Shown here: positions 1 to 6,783 of the stretch, one piece after another
How positions within the stretch are numbered: the first letter of the stretch is position 1
How the letters are laid out: each line of letters begins with the position of its first letter
Assembly (NCBI GenBank): GCA_044351785.1
Contig: JBILFC010000065.1
Location: 1-12,006 of the forward strand
Origin: JAIYCX01 sp044351785
GTDB taxonomy: Bacteria; Bdellovibrionota_C; UBA2361; SZUA-149; DAOLCO01
DNA: 12,006 nt
Direction: 5' to 3'
The notes under the pieces: generated by a model
The model's database searches: none
What the model saw: the letters and a program-made list of their open reading frames with translations, nothing else
What the model was told of the DNA's origin: nothing
Translations under genes and position numbers: made by a program

Positions 1-45
1 CCAATAATTTTGTTGCGAGATGATTCTTTTAAGGGCATCAGTTTG

Positions 46-927
46 CTACTTTAGATTTATTTTGCCTACGCAGAAAGCCATAGCGGAGTTCGAAGGAAAT
101 ATCAATGCTTGGCTCATGCTTTGTAAATTGAATTTTCTATTCGTAACGTGTCTTTCTATGATGCTTAGTGGTATTTCTAAGGCTAGGGTTTGTTTGGGTC
201 CTATCGATATAGCGTCGTTATATCTGGAATTATATTCTTCTATATCTCCATTGTCATCAAGCCTGAGGGTCAAGTCAAGTATTTCATCATTGGGATTTCT
301 AATTTCCAGTTTTAAGTACTTGAAATTAGTCCAATTTGTATATCCAAGATCAATTTTGATTCCGGAATATTCAGACTTTGAGGGTACTACTTTAAAATCG
401 CAGTCGGCACCGTTATGAATAAGGTCGCTTTCGAAAACTGGGCTTGCTAACTCAAGAAGCACGGTATTGGGATCAAAGATAATAGGAAAGCTTGAAATTA
501 CGTACTTGTAAAGTTGGTAGCTATTATAAATTGGAATTCCTACCGCAAGAAGGGAAAATGCGGTGGCAAATGGGAGAATCTTTTTGTGATTAGATACATA
601 TAAAAAAGACAGAAAAACTCCCAGCAAATTCACTCCAATATCTTTGAAAGAGAAACCTCGGTTGAAATAAGGTTGAATGATTTCGATTAAAAGACCAAGA
701 ATGAAAACAAATAGAGATGAAGTAATTGCGGGCTCAATTTTATTTAAGAAAAGTTTTTTCAATAGATTGTATAATCCAATGTTCAATATGAAAAATAGGG
801 GCAGGTGAAGCGCATCGCAAGTAGAATTCCAATTAAAAGTTGTTTCTGATTCTGGGAAAGGAAATAGTAGTAGAAAAAAAAATGCTATAATTAATAAGGG
901 AAACCAGTAAGGTATTTTGAAATTCAC
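46..927 (-). CDS. VanZ-family membrane protein with extra C-terminal domain
   Basis: The N-terminal half (about residues 8-136) has several hydrophobic segments and the VanZ-family pattern: a D-A-L-H motif at residues 38-41 opening a membrane helix, then E-I-I-Q-P with an F-N-R-G-F-S-F-K-D-I motif near residues 82-97, followed by N-L-L-G. VanZ proteins are small membrane proteins; the namesake gives low-level teicoplanin resistance, but most members have no known role. The C-terminal half (about 150-293) is not hydrophobic. It is predicted to be mostly beta strand, with many Asn, Asp and Tyr residues, and resembles a carbohydrate-binding jelly-roll or galactose-binding-like domain; this is judged from pattern only. 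The start is GTG (bases 925-927 on the minus strand) with no strong Shine-Dalgarno. It lies 19 bases downstream of the sspB-like gene, so the two are probably co-transcribed. VanZ assignment is fairly sure; the tail domain is unassigned. Confidence 0.72.
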   Translation of the reverse strand: MNFKIPYWFPLLIIAFFFLLLFPFPESETTFNWNSTCDALHLPLFFILNIGLYNLLKKLFLNKIEPAITSSLFVFILGLLIEIIQPYFNRGFSFKDIGVNLLGVFLSFLYVSNHKKILPFATAFSLLAVGIPIYNSYQLYKYVISSFPIIFDPNTVLLELASPVFESDLIHNGADCDFKVVPSKSEYSGIKIDLGYTNWTNFKYLKLEIRNPNDEILDLTLRLDDNGDIEEYNSRYNDAISIGPKQTLALEIPLSIIERHVTNRKFNLQSMSQALIFPSNSAMAFCVGKINLK

Positions 928-946
928 AGATTAGTAGTCTTTGGGT

Positions 947-1372
947 TTATTTAATTCTTTGAAGAAGAGGTTTTTTTCTCTCCGTTGTTTGGGAGTGTGA
1001 TTGTTTTTCTAGTGGAGTATTAATGTCTTTTTTCTTTGTCACAGTTAGATCTCTTAGTGATGAAGGTATGTTATCTGTCCAGAGCTTTTGTTGACCTTCT
1101 TCATTTGTTAAAGCGAAAATAGAATCCCAAGGGATAATGCATTCGAAATAATTACCGCTAAATTTGAGGTAAGAGGTTATTCCGTCTTTATTTGACTTGG
1201 TTTCCCCTTGAAAAAGGTGTGACATCTTTAGAGTTAGAGTAGGATTGTTCTTTAAGTTACTAGGAACACAGACTTTTTCATGGCTACTATCAAGATGCAC
1301 CATGACATGGTCCCCATCCATCCACAGGTCGAAAGTTTCTTTTTTATTCTTGGAAGAACTTTGAGGATCCAT
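947..1372 (-). CDS. sspB: SspB-like ClpXP adaptor protein
   Basis: The 141-residue product resembles SspB, the adaptor that delivers ssrA-tagged and other substrates to ClpXP in the cytoplasm. The core (about residues 22-90) has the family order: a short V-x-V-H-L-D strand, a V-C-V-P segment, T-L-T-L-K-M-S-H-L-F, a G-I-x-S-Y-L-K-F-S-G-x-Y-F hairpin, and I-I-P-W-D-S-I-F-A-L (79-88), matching the I-P-W/F-x-A-I-x-A strand of proteobacterial SspB. A polar, probably disordered linker (about 100-132) follows. The protein ends P-L-L-Q-R-I-K, close to the C-terminal XB peptide of E. coli SspB (P-A-L-R-V-V-K), which docks on the ClpX zinc-binding domain. Core, linker and docking tail together make the call reasonable although identity looks low. 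An AAGG lies a few bases before the ATG. It is first in a probable two-gene operon with the VanZ gene and divergent from the CpaF-like gene. Confidence 0.7.
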   Translation of the reverse strand: MDPQSSSKNKKETFDLWMDGDHVMVHLDSSHEKVCVPSNLKNNPTLTLKMSHLFQGETKSNKDGITSYLKFSGNYFECIIPWDSIFALTNEEGQQKLWTDNIPSSLRDLTVTKKKDINTPLEKQSHSQTTERKKPLLQRIK

Positions 1373-1449
1373 TTAATACCTTGAAATTATTGCTATTCCT
1401 ATTAGTAGGTAAGTACTTTTTTCTTCAACCCCTTTCATACTCTTGTCGA

Positions 1450-1474
1450 TATAAAAAGAGAAGATGCAAAAGGA
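1450..1474 (+). promoter_or_regulatory. Candidate -10 element and RBS for the CpaF-like gene
   Basis: A TATAAA at 1450-1455 sits about 30 bases before the ATG at 1484 and could be a sigma-70 -10 box. No convincing -35 hexamer lies 16-18 bases upstream. AAAGGA at 1469-1474 is a clear Shine-Dalgarno at a 9-base spacing. The 111-base interval between the divergent sspB-like and CpaF-like genes must hold promoters for both directions; none is strong by eye. Confidence 0.35.
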
Positions 1475-1483
1475 ATTTAATTC

Positions 1484-2851
1484 ATGAAAAATGGGATCAG
1501 GCATAAGATTGCCCCTCGACTACTTAGGGCTAAGAATGTTTCTAGGGAAACTAAAGTAATTGTGCTTTCCGATGAGAAGTATGAAATACCTAGTGAGCTA
1601 TTGTCATCTTTTGTAAGTTCTTCTCAACCTTGGAATCAACGTTTTTCATTAGGAGAATCTAATAATCAGGATTTACGCGTACAGTATGCAGAACTAATTT
1701 CAGTATTACTGTTAGACTTATATAATACATCGGAAGAGAGTTTGAAGTCGAAGATTATTCGGCACTCTAGAGACATAATTAGTAGAAATACAGATCAAAT
1801 TTATTCTCGTTATGCTAGAAAAAGAATGCTTGGGCGTTTACTTAGTTTGTTGGTGGACTTTGAGCTTATCAGTGAAGTGGTTGGAGATGATAAAGTTGTA
1901 AGTGTGACCATCTCTGAGAAAGATTATTTCCGAGTTCATTATAACGATGGAACTATGCTAACGCAGAACTGGTTTACTTCGCAAGAAGAAGCGTCGTTAT
2001 TACGCTTAGTTTTGGCTAGGAAATTTGAATTAGGGCAAACGACTTTAACTCTTCCTGCCAATTTAGATGTGACTATTTCTAGTCTTAGGAGTGAGAATTT
2101 GCAATCCGGAAGTATTTTTATCACACCTGTTAGATCTAAAAAGAAATCAATGCTTGATTTAATTCGAGCGAAAGTGATTAGTCCACAATTGGCAAGGAAT
2201 GTATCTAAGAGTATTATTGGCTCTGGTCAGGGTTATTTAATTAGTGGTGGTTTAGATTCTGGAAAAAGTGGTTTACTTTCTGCATTAATCTCTTCTTTAT
2301 CCGCAAATTCGGTACCATTGATAATTGCAAACGATAAAGATTTAGGAACATGTCATCCTCATGCGGAACTTCTAACACATGATGATATTGAACGTTTACT
2401 TAGTGGTGATACGCATAGAAGTTTTGAAGACAGCATTTTTAGGATGGGGGCGAGGCATGTATTTGTGGATGACTTAAATCCACGATTGTATGGATTTTTA
2501 CTGAGAATGAAGTTGGTTTATGATATACCAATTATTGCTACCATTCCCAGTATTAATCCTAAACAGTTTTTAAATTATTTATTGGAGGATGTACGATTTC
2601 TATCGGGATTACAAAGAGATGTTGATGAAGCGGAAATATCTCAGCTCGTTGATGCATTTCCATATGTTATTTCCCTCTCTGCGGAGAAACAGTTTAAAGG
2701 TGTTTCATGTATTTATGAACTTGTTTCTTCTGAGAAATCTTTTCATCTTGTGCCTGTGATAAAGCGTATGATGGAGAATCAAGGAGCAGTTTGGCGGATT
2801 ACTGAGGTGGCATCGTCGGATACTGTAATGTCAATTGGATATGGAATGTAA
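1484..2851 (+). CDS. Degenerate CpaF/TadA-like (VirB11-type) secretion ATPase
   Basis: The 455-residue soluble protein follows the CpaF/TadA plan: a helical N-terminal region (about 65-135), a small alpha/beta N-domain (135-215) ending V-T-I-S-S-L-R, a linker (S-M-L-D-L-I-R-A-K-V-I-S-P), then the RecA-like ATPase domain (about 245-430). CpaF ATPases power Tad/Flp pilus assembly at the inner membrane. Walker A is intact: G255-G-L-D-S-G260-K261-S262. Other motifs are eroded. The I-E-D of the Asp box is A-N-D (282-284), the Walker B G-E-V-R-G is D-D-L-N-P (329-333) with Asp for the usual Glu, and the T-I-H of the His box is T-I-P (353-355). It may bind ATP but hydrolyse it poorly. Length is near that of ordinary CpaF. 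It is first in a trio with a receiver gene 13 bases on and a cpaE-like gene, with no other Tad genes nearby. Fold assignment is good; function is uncertain. Confidence 0.75.
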   Translation: MKNGIRHKIAPRLLRAKNVSRETKVIVLSDEKYEIPSELLSSFVSSSQPWNQRFSLGESNNQDLRVQYAELISVLLLDLYNTSEESLKSKIIRHSRDIISRNTDQIYSRYARKRMLGRLLSLLVDFELISEVVGDDKVVSVTISEKDYFRVHYNDGTMLTQNWFTSQEEASLLRLVLARKFELGQTTLTLPANLDVTISSLRSENLQSGSIFITPVRSKKKSMLDLIRAKVISPQLARNVSKSIIGSGQGYLISGGLDSGKSGLLSALISSLSANSVPLIIANDKDLGTCHPHAELLTHDDIERLLSGDTHRSFEDSIFRMGARHVFVDDLNPRLYGFLLRMKLVYDIPIIATIPSINPKQFLNYLLEDVRFLSGLQRDVDEAEISQLVDAFPYVISLSAEKQFKGVSCIYELVSSEKSFHLVPVIKRMMENQGAVWRITEVASSDTVMSIGYGM

Positions 2852-2864
2852 TTAGTTTTAGATT

Positions 2865-3245
2865 ATGAAAAAAGTTTTGATAGTAGAGGATTCTCCCTTG
2901 CAACGAGCAGTTATAGTTAATATTGTTAAGGAGCTTGGTTATGAACCTATTCAAGTTGAAACTTTTGAAGTTTCATTGGTGCCATTATTAAAAAAGCATA
3001 GTATTGATTTAGTTTTATTAGATTTATTACTAATGGATGAGAATGGTCGAGCTGTTGCTGATGGGTTTCAAGTTTGTGCTGAGTTGAAACAGGCTAATCC
3101 AGATTTAAAAGTAATAGTTATTACGGCAGAGAATGATGATAGCGCTAAGGAATTTGCAATTTTGCAAGGGGCTGATGCATTTATTTCTAAACCCTTTCAA
3201 GTGGATAAATTAGCTAAATGTATTGATGGGATTGGCTTAAATTGA
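2865..3245 (+). CDS. Single-domain CheY-like response regulator
   Basis: The 126-residue protein is one receiver domain with no output domain. The phosphorylation site is complete: acidic pair E8-D9, phospho-acceptor D53 at the end of strand 3 (L-V-L-L-D), switch T87 in I-T-A-E, and K109-P110 in I-S-K-P-F. The loop after D53 is longer than usual: the D-G that normally follows the acceptor by 7-8 residues is at 66-67 here, so about six residues are inserted and the usual Met-Pro of the loop is missing. Such proteins work by phosphorylation-dependent binding to a partner. The close packing (13 bases after the CpaF-like gene, 7 bases before the CpaE-like gene) makes one of those two the likely partner. 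No histidine kinase is in the window. No clear Shine-Dalgarno precedes the ATG, so translation may be coupled to the gene before it. Confidence 0.9.
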   Translation: MKKVLIVEDSPLQRAVIVNIVKELGYEPIQVETFEVSLVPLLKKHSIDLVLLDLLLMDENGRAVADGFQVCAELKQANPDLKVIVITAENDDSAKEFAILQGADAFISKPFQVDKLAKCIDGIGLN

Positions 3246-3252
3246 GAGTAAG

Positions 3253-4437
3253 ATGAAGGTATTGGTTTTAGAGCAAGATGATGATTTTAGAGAAGATCTT
3301 CTTTTGAGGATAGAGGAGGCTTTGAAGTTAAGTTTGCTTCGAGGCGTATCTGTCGTTGGCCGCTCTCTAATTGAAGCGGGATCAGAATCACCTGATCTCA
3401 TCTTTTTAAGTTTTTTAGATGAAGTTGATTACATCGAGGTAGTTGGTAGAGTTAGCGCGATGTTTCCTGAAGCTGAAATCGTACTCATGGTGCCTAGTGA
3501 GCAGTATGTAGAAGAGGCAGTAGAGTTGCGTAGGAAAACTTCTCTCAGGGTTGTAGCGGTCGGGGATATTCCTCAGGTTGCACAAATTTTCTTAGATTTA
3601 GATGGTGTAAAAAGCGGGGTCTTTGGACAATCGGTTGGTAAATTAATTAGCATAGTGCATGTTAGTGGGGGTGTGGGTGCTAGTAGTATAGCTCTGTCTT
3701 TAGCGCAAAGATTTGCGCAGAGAGATTTATCGACTCTATTGTTTGACATTGATTATGTAAGGCAAACTTTAGCAAGATGGGCATCATATGGTGTGCTTGA
3801 AAGAAGAGAGTTTAGTGCTTTAGTTGATTCAAATATAAACATTACCTTTGAAAAAGTTAGAGCTATTATTCAGCAGGTTCCCACTGGAAATCCTCTGTTT
3901 GGTTTTATAGGGTCTTTAGATAGTTTTGTTAGATCTAATAATTTCTTTGGCAGCGGCGTTGGTTACGGCACGGATGGTTTGGAGCGGTTTGAATTATTGA
4001 TTCTTGAGTTAGTGAGAGCTTACGATAGTTTGGTCGTTGATTTAGGTAATTTATGGGGGGTAGGGGCCTTAACAACTCTTTCTTTGAGTTCGAAAGTCGT
4101 TCTGGTCTTGCCAGAGGATAGATCAAAGTTTAGGGCTGATCTTGAGTTCTTACAAAGAATGTCTTCTGAGTCCGATGACCCATTAGAATTTGATTTTTCT
4201 AAATGGGAACCTATCGTTGTAGGAAGGAGCAATAAGCCAGTTGCTCCAGAATTAGAACATGAATTGACAGATTTTGGACTTTTTTCTAAGAAAAAGGATT
4301 TACCATTTATTCCATTTCAGAAGTCCGCTTCCAGTTGGTTTGAAGTCGGGCAGTCTGGGGTAAATCATGTTGATAAAAATTTTGAGACGCAGATTTTTGA
4401 ATTAGCTAAATTAATTTTTCCTAGAAGGTTTCTCTAG
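3253..4437 (+). CDS. CpaE-like MinD/ParA-family protein with pseudo-receiver
   Basis: The 394-residue protein has the CpaE/TadZ architecture: an N-terminal receiver-like domain (about 1-115) and a C-terminal deviant-Walker ATPase domain (about 130-390). CpaE/TadZ proteins localise Tad pilus assembly to the cell pole. The receiver part keeps acidic residues 9-11, but the acceptor position is S53 (D-L-I-F-L-S) and no switch Lys is visible, so it is probably not phosphorylated. The ATPase P-loop reads S138-G-G-V-G-A-S-S. Both the signature Lys of the MinD family (K-G-G) and the usual G-K are replaced; the G-V-G-A-S form is as in Caulobacter CpaE. The A' motif keeps D165 and D167 (F-D-I-D) and Walker B keeps D263 (V-V-D-L). 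No membrane-targeting amphipathic helix is evident. It is the last gene of the trio; 99 bases separate it from parC. Confidence 0.8.
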   Translation: MKVLVLEQDDDFREDLLLRIEEALKLSLLRGVSVVGRSLIEAGSESPDLIFLSFLDEVDYIEVVGRVSAMFPEAEIVLMVPSEQYVEEAVELRRKTSLRVVAVGDIPQVAQIFLDLDGVKSGVFGQSVGKLISIVHVSGGVGASSIALSLAQRFAQRDLSTLLFDIDYVRQTLARWASYGVLERREFSALVDSNINITFEKVRAIIQQVPTGNPLFGFIGSLDSFVRSNNFFGSGVGYGTDGLERFELLILELVRAYDSLVVDLGNLWGVGALTTLSLSSKVVLVLPEDRSKFRADLEFLQRMSSESDDPLEFDFSKWEPIVVGRSNKPVAPELEHELTDFGLFSKKKDLPFIPFQKSASSWFEVGQSGVNHVDKNFETQIFELAKLIFPRRFL

Positions 4438-4473
4438 TAATCAAGTGGGGATAAAATACGTCCCTTTACCTCT

Positions 4474-4531
4474 TTGTCCTTGCCATGTTAGGCATGCACA
4501 TTATTTCTCTAAAATTTAATTTAGTAAGAGG
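4474..4531 (+). promoter_or_regulatory. parC leader: possible weak promoter and the RBS that sets a TTG start
   Basis: AAGAGG at 4526-4531 is a good Shine-Dalgarno 5 bases before TTG at 4537 and supports that codon as the parC start. Upstream, TTGCCA (4480-4485) with TATTTC (4502-4507) at 16-base spacing is a possible but weak sigma-70 promoter. A short inverted repeat, TGCC-N6-GGCA (4481-4494), overlaps the -35-like box. The 99-base gap after the CpaE-like gene contains no obvious terminator, so read-through into parC is also possible. Confidence 0.4.
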
Positions 4532-4536
4532 TCTCA

Positions 4537-6783
4537 TTGGGTACGGAAGTAGTTAATATTATTGAAGAATCTAGAACTCGTTATTTAACCTACGCGATGA
4601 GTGTGGTGACTAGTCGGGCAATTCCCGACGTAAGAGATGGTCTTAAGCCGGTACAAAGAAGGATTATTTATGCGATGTTGCATAATCTTAGTCTTCTTCC
4701 TAATAAGAATTTTAGAAAGTCTGCTGCGGTAGTGGGGGAAGTGCTTGGGCGTTATCATCCACACGGAGATTCCGCTTGTTATGAAGCTATGGTTAGAATG
4801 GCACAAGATTTTAGCCTTAGATATCCACTTGTTGAAGGTCAAGGTAACTTTGGTTCTCTTGATGGGGATAGTGCTGCAGCATATAGATATACTGAAGCTA
4901 AGCTTAGACCATTAGCCTTAGAATTATTAGGAGATATTGATGACGAAACAGTACCTTTTAGAGATAACTTCGATCAAACTACTAAAGAGCCTTTAGTTTT
5001 TCCAAGTAAAATTCCTAATCTTTTAATGAATGGGGTTTCGGGTATTGCTGTGGGAATGGCTACTTCTATTCCTCCTCATAACTTAACAGAGTTATGTGAT
5101 GCATTAGTGGCTTTGGTTGAAAATCCCGATTTAGAAGTATCTTCTTTGTTAAAGTATGTGAAAGGGCCTGATTTCCCTACGGCATGTGAAATTCTAAATT
5201 CTAAATCTGAGTTAAATGAAATTTACACAACAGGTCGTGGCTCAATTAGAATGAGAGCAACTTACAGAATAGAGCTTGATAAACCTAAGGGGGCTAAACA
5301 AGAACGAAAGTACATAGTTTTTGATTCCATCCCTTATGGAATTGATAAATCAACAATCGTAGAGAAAATTGCTGATGTTGTTATTCAGAAAAAACTTACT
5401 CAAGTTGAAGATGTGCGAGATGAATCAACTGAAGTAGTGAGAATTGTAGTGGAAATTGCTAGAGAGGCTGAAGAAGAGAAGTTATTAGCATATTTATTTA
5501 AGTCGACACCACTTCAAAGTAATTTTAGTATCAACTTTACCCTTTTGATTCCAGGTAATTCAGAGTCTCATTTAAAGCCCGCAGTATTAAATTTAAAAGA
5601 AACTTTGGGGCAGTTTCTAACTTTTAGAAGAGAAACCTATACTAAGAGCTTGCAATTTGAGCTTAAGAAGCTTGAAGAAAGAGTTCATGTTCTAGAAGGT
5701 ATTCAGAAAATTATAGATATTCTAGATGCTGTAATTAAAGAAGTAAGAAAAAGTGCTTCACGTTCAGATGCAATAGCTAGACTCGTTAAGGTATTTGATC
5801 TGAGTGAAAGGCAGGCTGAATTTGTAGTTGATCTGAGAATCTATCAACTTACTAAAACGAATTTAGAAGAAATTTTATCTGAATTATCTGAAAAGCAAGC
5901 AAGAATTAAAGCAATTCAGAAAATACTTGCTAGTGAAAAGTTATTAAATGCTGAGTTGGTAAAAGATATTACCAGAATTAGAGAGACATACGGTGACAAG
6001 AGGAAATGTAAGGTAGTGTCGCAGTTCGAAACATTAGAAGTTTCAGAGTCTGATCTTATTGCTGATGAGGAAGTTTATGTAATTTTAACTAAAGACGGCT
6101 GGCTTAAGAGGATAAAATCTACCAATGATCCTAGTATCTCTCGGTTAAGAGAGGGTGATCAGATTATTTTCTCTGCTGTTTGTTCAACTAAAGACACACT
6201 TTTGCTGTTGAGTAATCAGGGTACTGCTTTTTCCCTAGATGTATATTCACTCCCAGCTACTACTGGTTATGGGGAGCCTTATCAGAAACTTTGTAAGAGT
6301 AAGGATGGTGAATCTATTGTGCAGGGCATGATTATAAGACAGTCCTGTGAGGAGATGAATGTCTTAGTTCTTTCTAGACAAGGCCTAGGATATGTATCTA
6401 GTTTGAATGAAATGCTTTCTTCCAAGAAGAATGGAAAACGTATTCTAAAACTAAAAGAGGGTGATAGCTTATTAAAAGTTTGTGCTATTACTGATACTTT
6501 ACTCGTGATGGTTTCTGAAAATGGATATTGTCTTTGCTTACATAAAGATGAGGTTCCTACTTTAGGAATTGGAGCGAAGGGAGTTCAGCTTATGAAGGTA
6601 ACCGGAGGAGATTTGGTGGCTGATGCTGTATTTAGTAACAGGAAATCAGAATTAAAAGTTCAACATAATAAAGGTGATTTATCTGTTCCTCTAGCTTCCT
6701 TTACTTTAGGTAAGAGGGCGTTAAAGGGGGATAAGTTATCTCAGAAGAAGATTGGTGTAGTCGAGAGGATAATCAATGGGTAA
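4537..6783 (+). CDS. parC: DNA topoisomerase IV subunit A
   Basis: ParC is the DNA-cleaving subunit of topoisomerase IV (ParC2ParE2), which decatenates sister chromosomes. The 748-residue length is close to E. coli ParC. The winged-helix region has the H-P-H-G-D-S-A-C-Y-E-A-M-V block (74-86), nearly identical to E. coli ParC. The active tyrosine is Y118 in Y-R-Y-T-E. The C-terminal domain (about 500-748) matches ParC rather than GyrA: it has L-P-A-T-T-G-Y-G-E-P and G-K-R-I-L-K-L blocks as in ParC and lacks the GyrA box Q-R-R-G-G-K-G. The usual quinolone-target residues are wild type (S79, E83). The start is TTG: the next in-frame ATG is Met21 inside the conserved Y-A-M-S-V block, and a good RBS precedes the TTG. 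It overlaps parE by 8 bases. Gyrase is expected elsewhere in the genome. Confidence 0.95.
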   Translation: MGTEVVNIIEESRTRYLTYAMSVVTSRAIPDVRDGLKPVQRRIIYAMLHNLSLLPNKNFRKSAAVVGEVLGRYHPHGDSACYEAMVRMAQDFSLRYPLVEGQGNFGSLDGDSAAAYRYTEAKLRPLALELLGDIDDETVPFRDNFDQTTKEPLVFPSKIPNLLMNGVSGIAVGMATSIPPHNLTELCDALVALVENPDLEVSSLLKYVKGPDFPTACEILNSKSELNEIYTTGRGSIRMRATYRIELDKPKGAKQERKYIVFDSIPYGIDKSTIVEKIADVVIQKKLTQVEDVRDESTEVVRIVVEIAREAEEEKLLAYLFKSTPLQSNFSINFTLLIPGNSESHLKPAVLNLKETLGQFLTFRRETYTKSLQFELKKLEERVHVLEGIQKIIDILDAVIKEVRKSASRSDAIARLVKVFDLSERQAEFVVDLRIYQLTKTNLEEILSELSEKQARIKAIQKILASEKLLNAELVKDITRIRETYGDKRKCKVVSQFETLEVSESDLIADEEVYVILTKDGWLKRIKSTNDPSISRLREGDQIIFSAVCSTKDTLLLLSNQGTAFSLDVYSLPATTGYGEPYQKLCKSKDGESIVQGMIIRQSCEEMNVLVLSRQGLGYVSSLNEMLSSKKNGKRILKLKEGDSLLKVCAITDTLLVMVSENGYCLCLHKDEVPTLGIGAKGVQLMKVTGGDLVADAVFSNRKSELKVQHNKGDLSVPLASFTLGKRALKGDKLSQKKIGVVERIING
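6764..6769 (+). promoter_or_regulatory. Ribosome binding site of parE inside the parC 3' end
   Basis: AGAGGA lies 6 bases before the parE ATG at 6776, within the last codons of parC. It fixes the parE start and indicates co-translation of the two subunits from one transcript. Confidence 0.7.

Noticed and set aside
20..418. Plus-strand open frame of 132 codons opposite the VanZ gene
   Set aside because: It is antisense to a gene with clear VanZ motifs, has no RBS and shows no domain pattern.
1484..4437. Reading the trio as a normal Tad pilus or type II secretion locus
   Set aside because: No pilin, secretin, inner-membrane platform or prepilin peptidase gene is present on either side, and the ATPase motifs are eroded.
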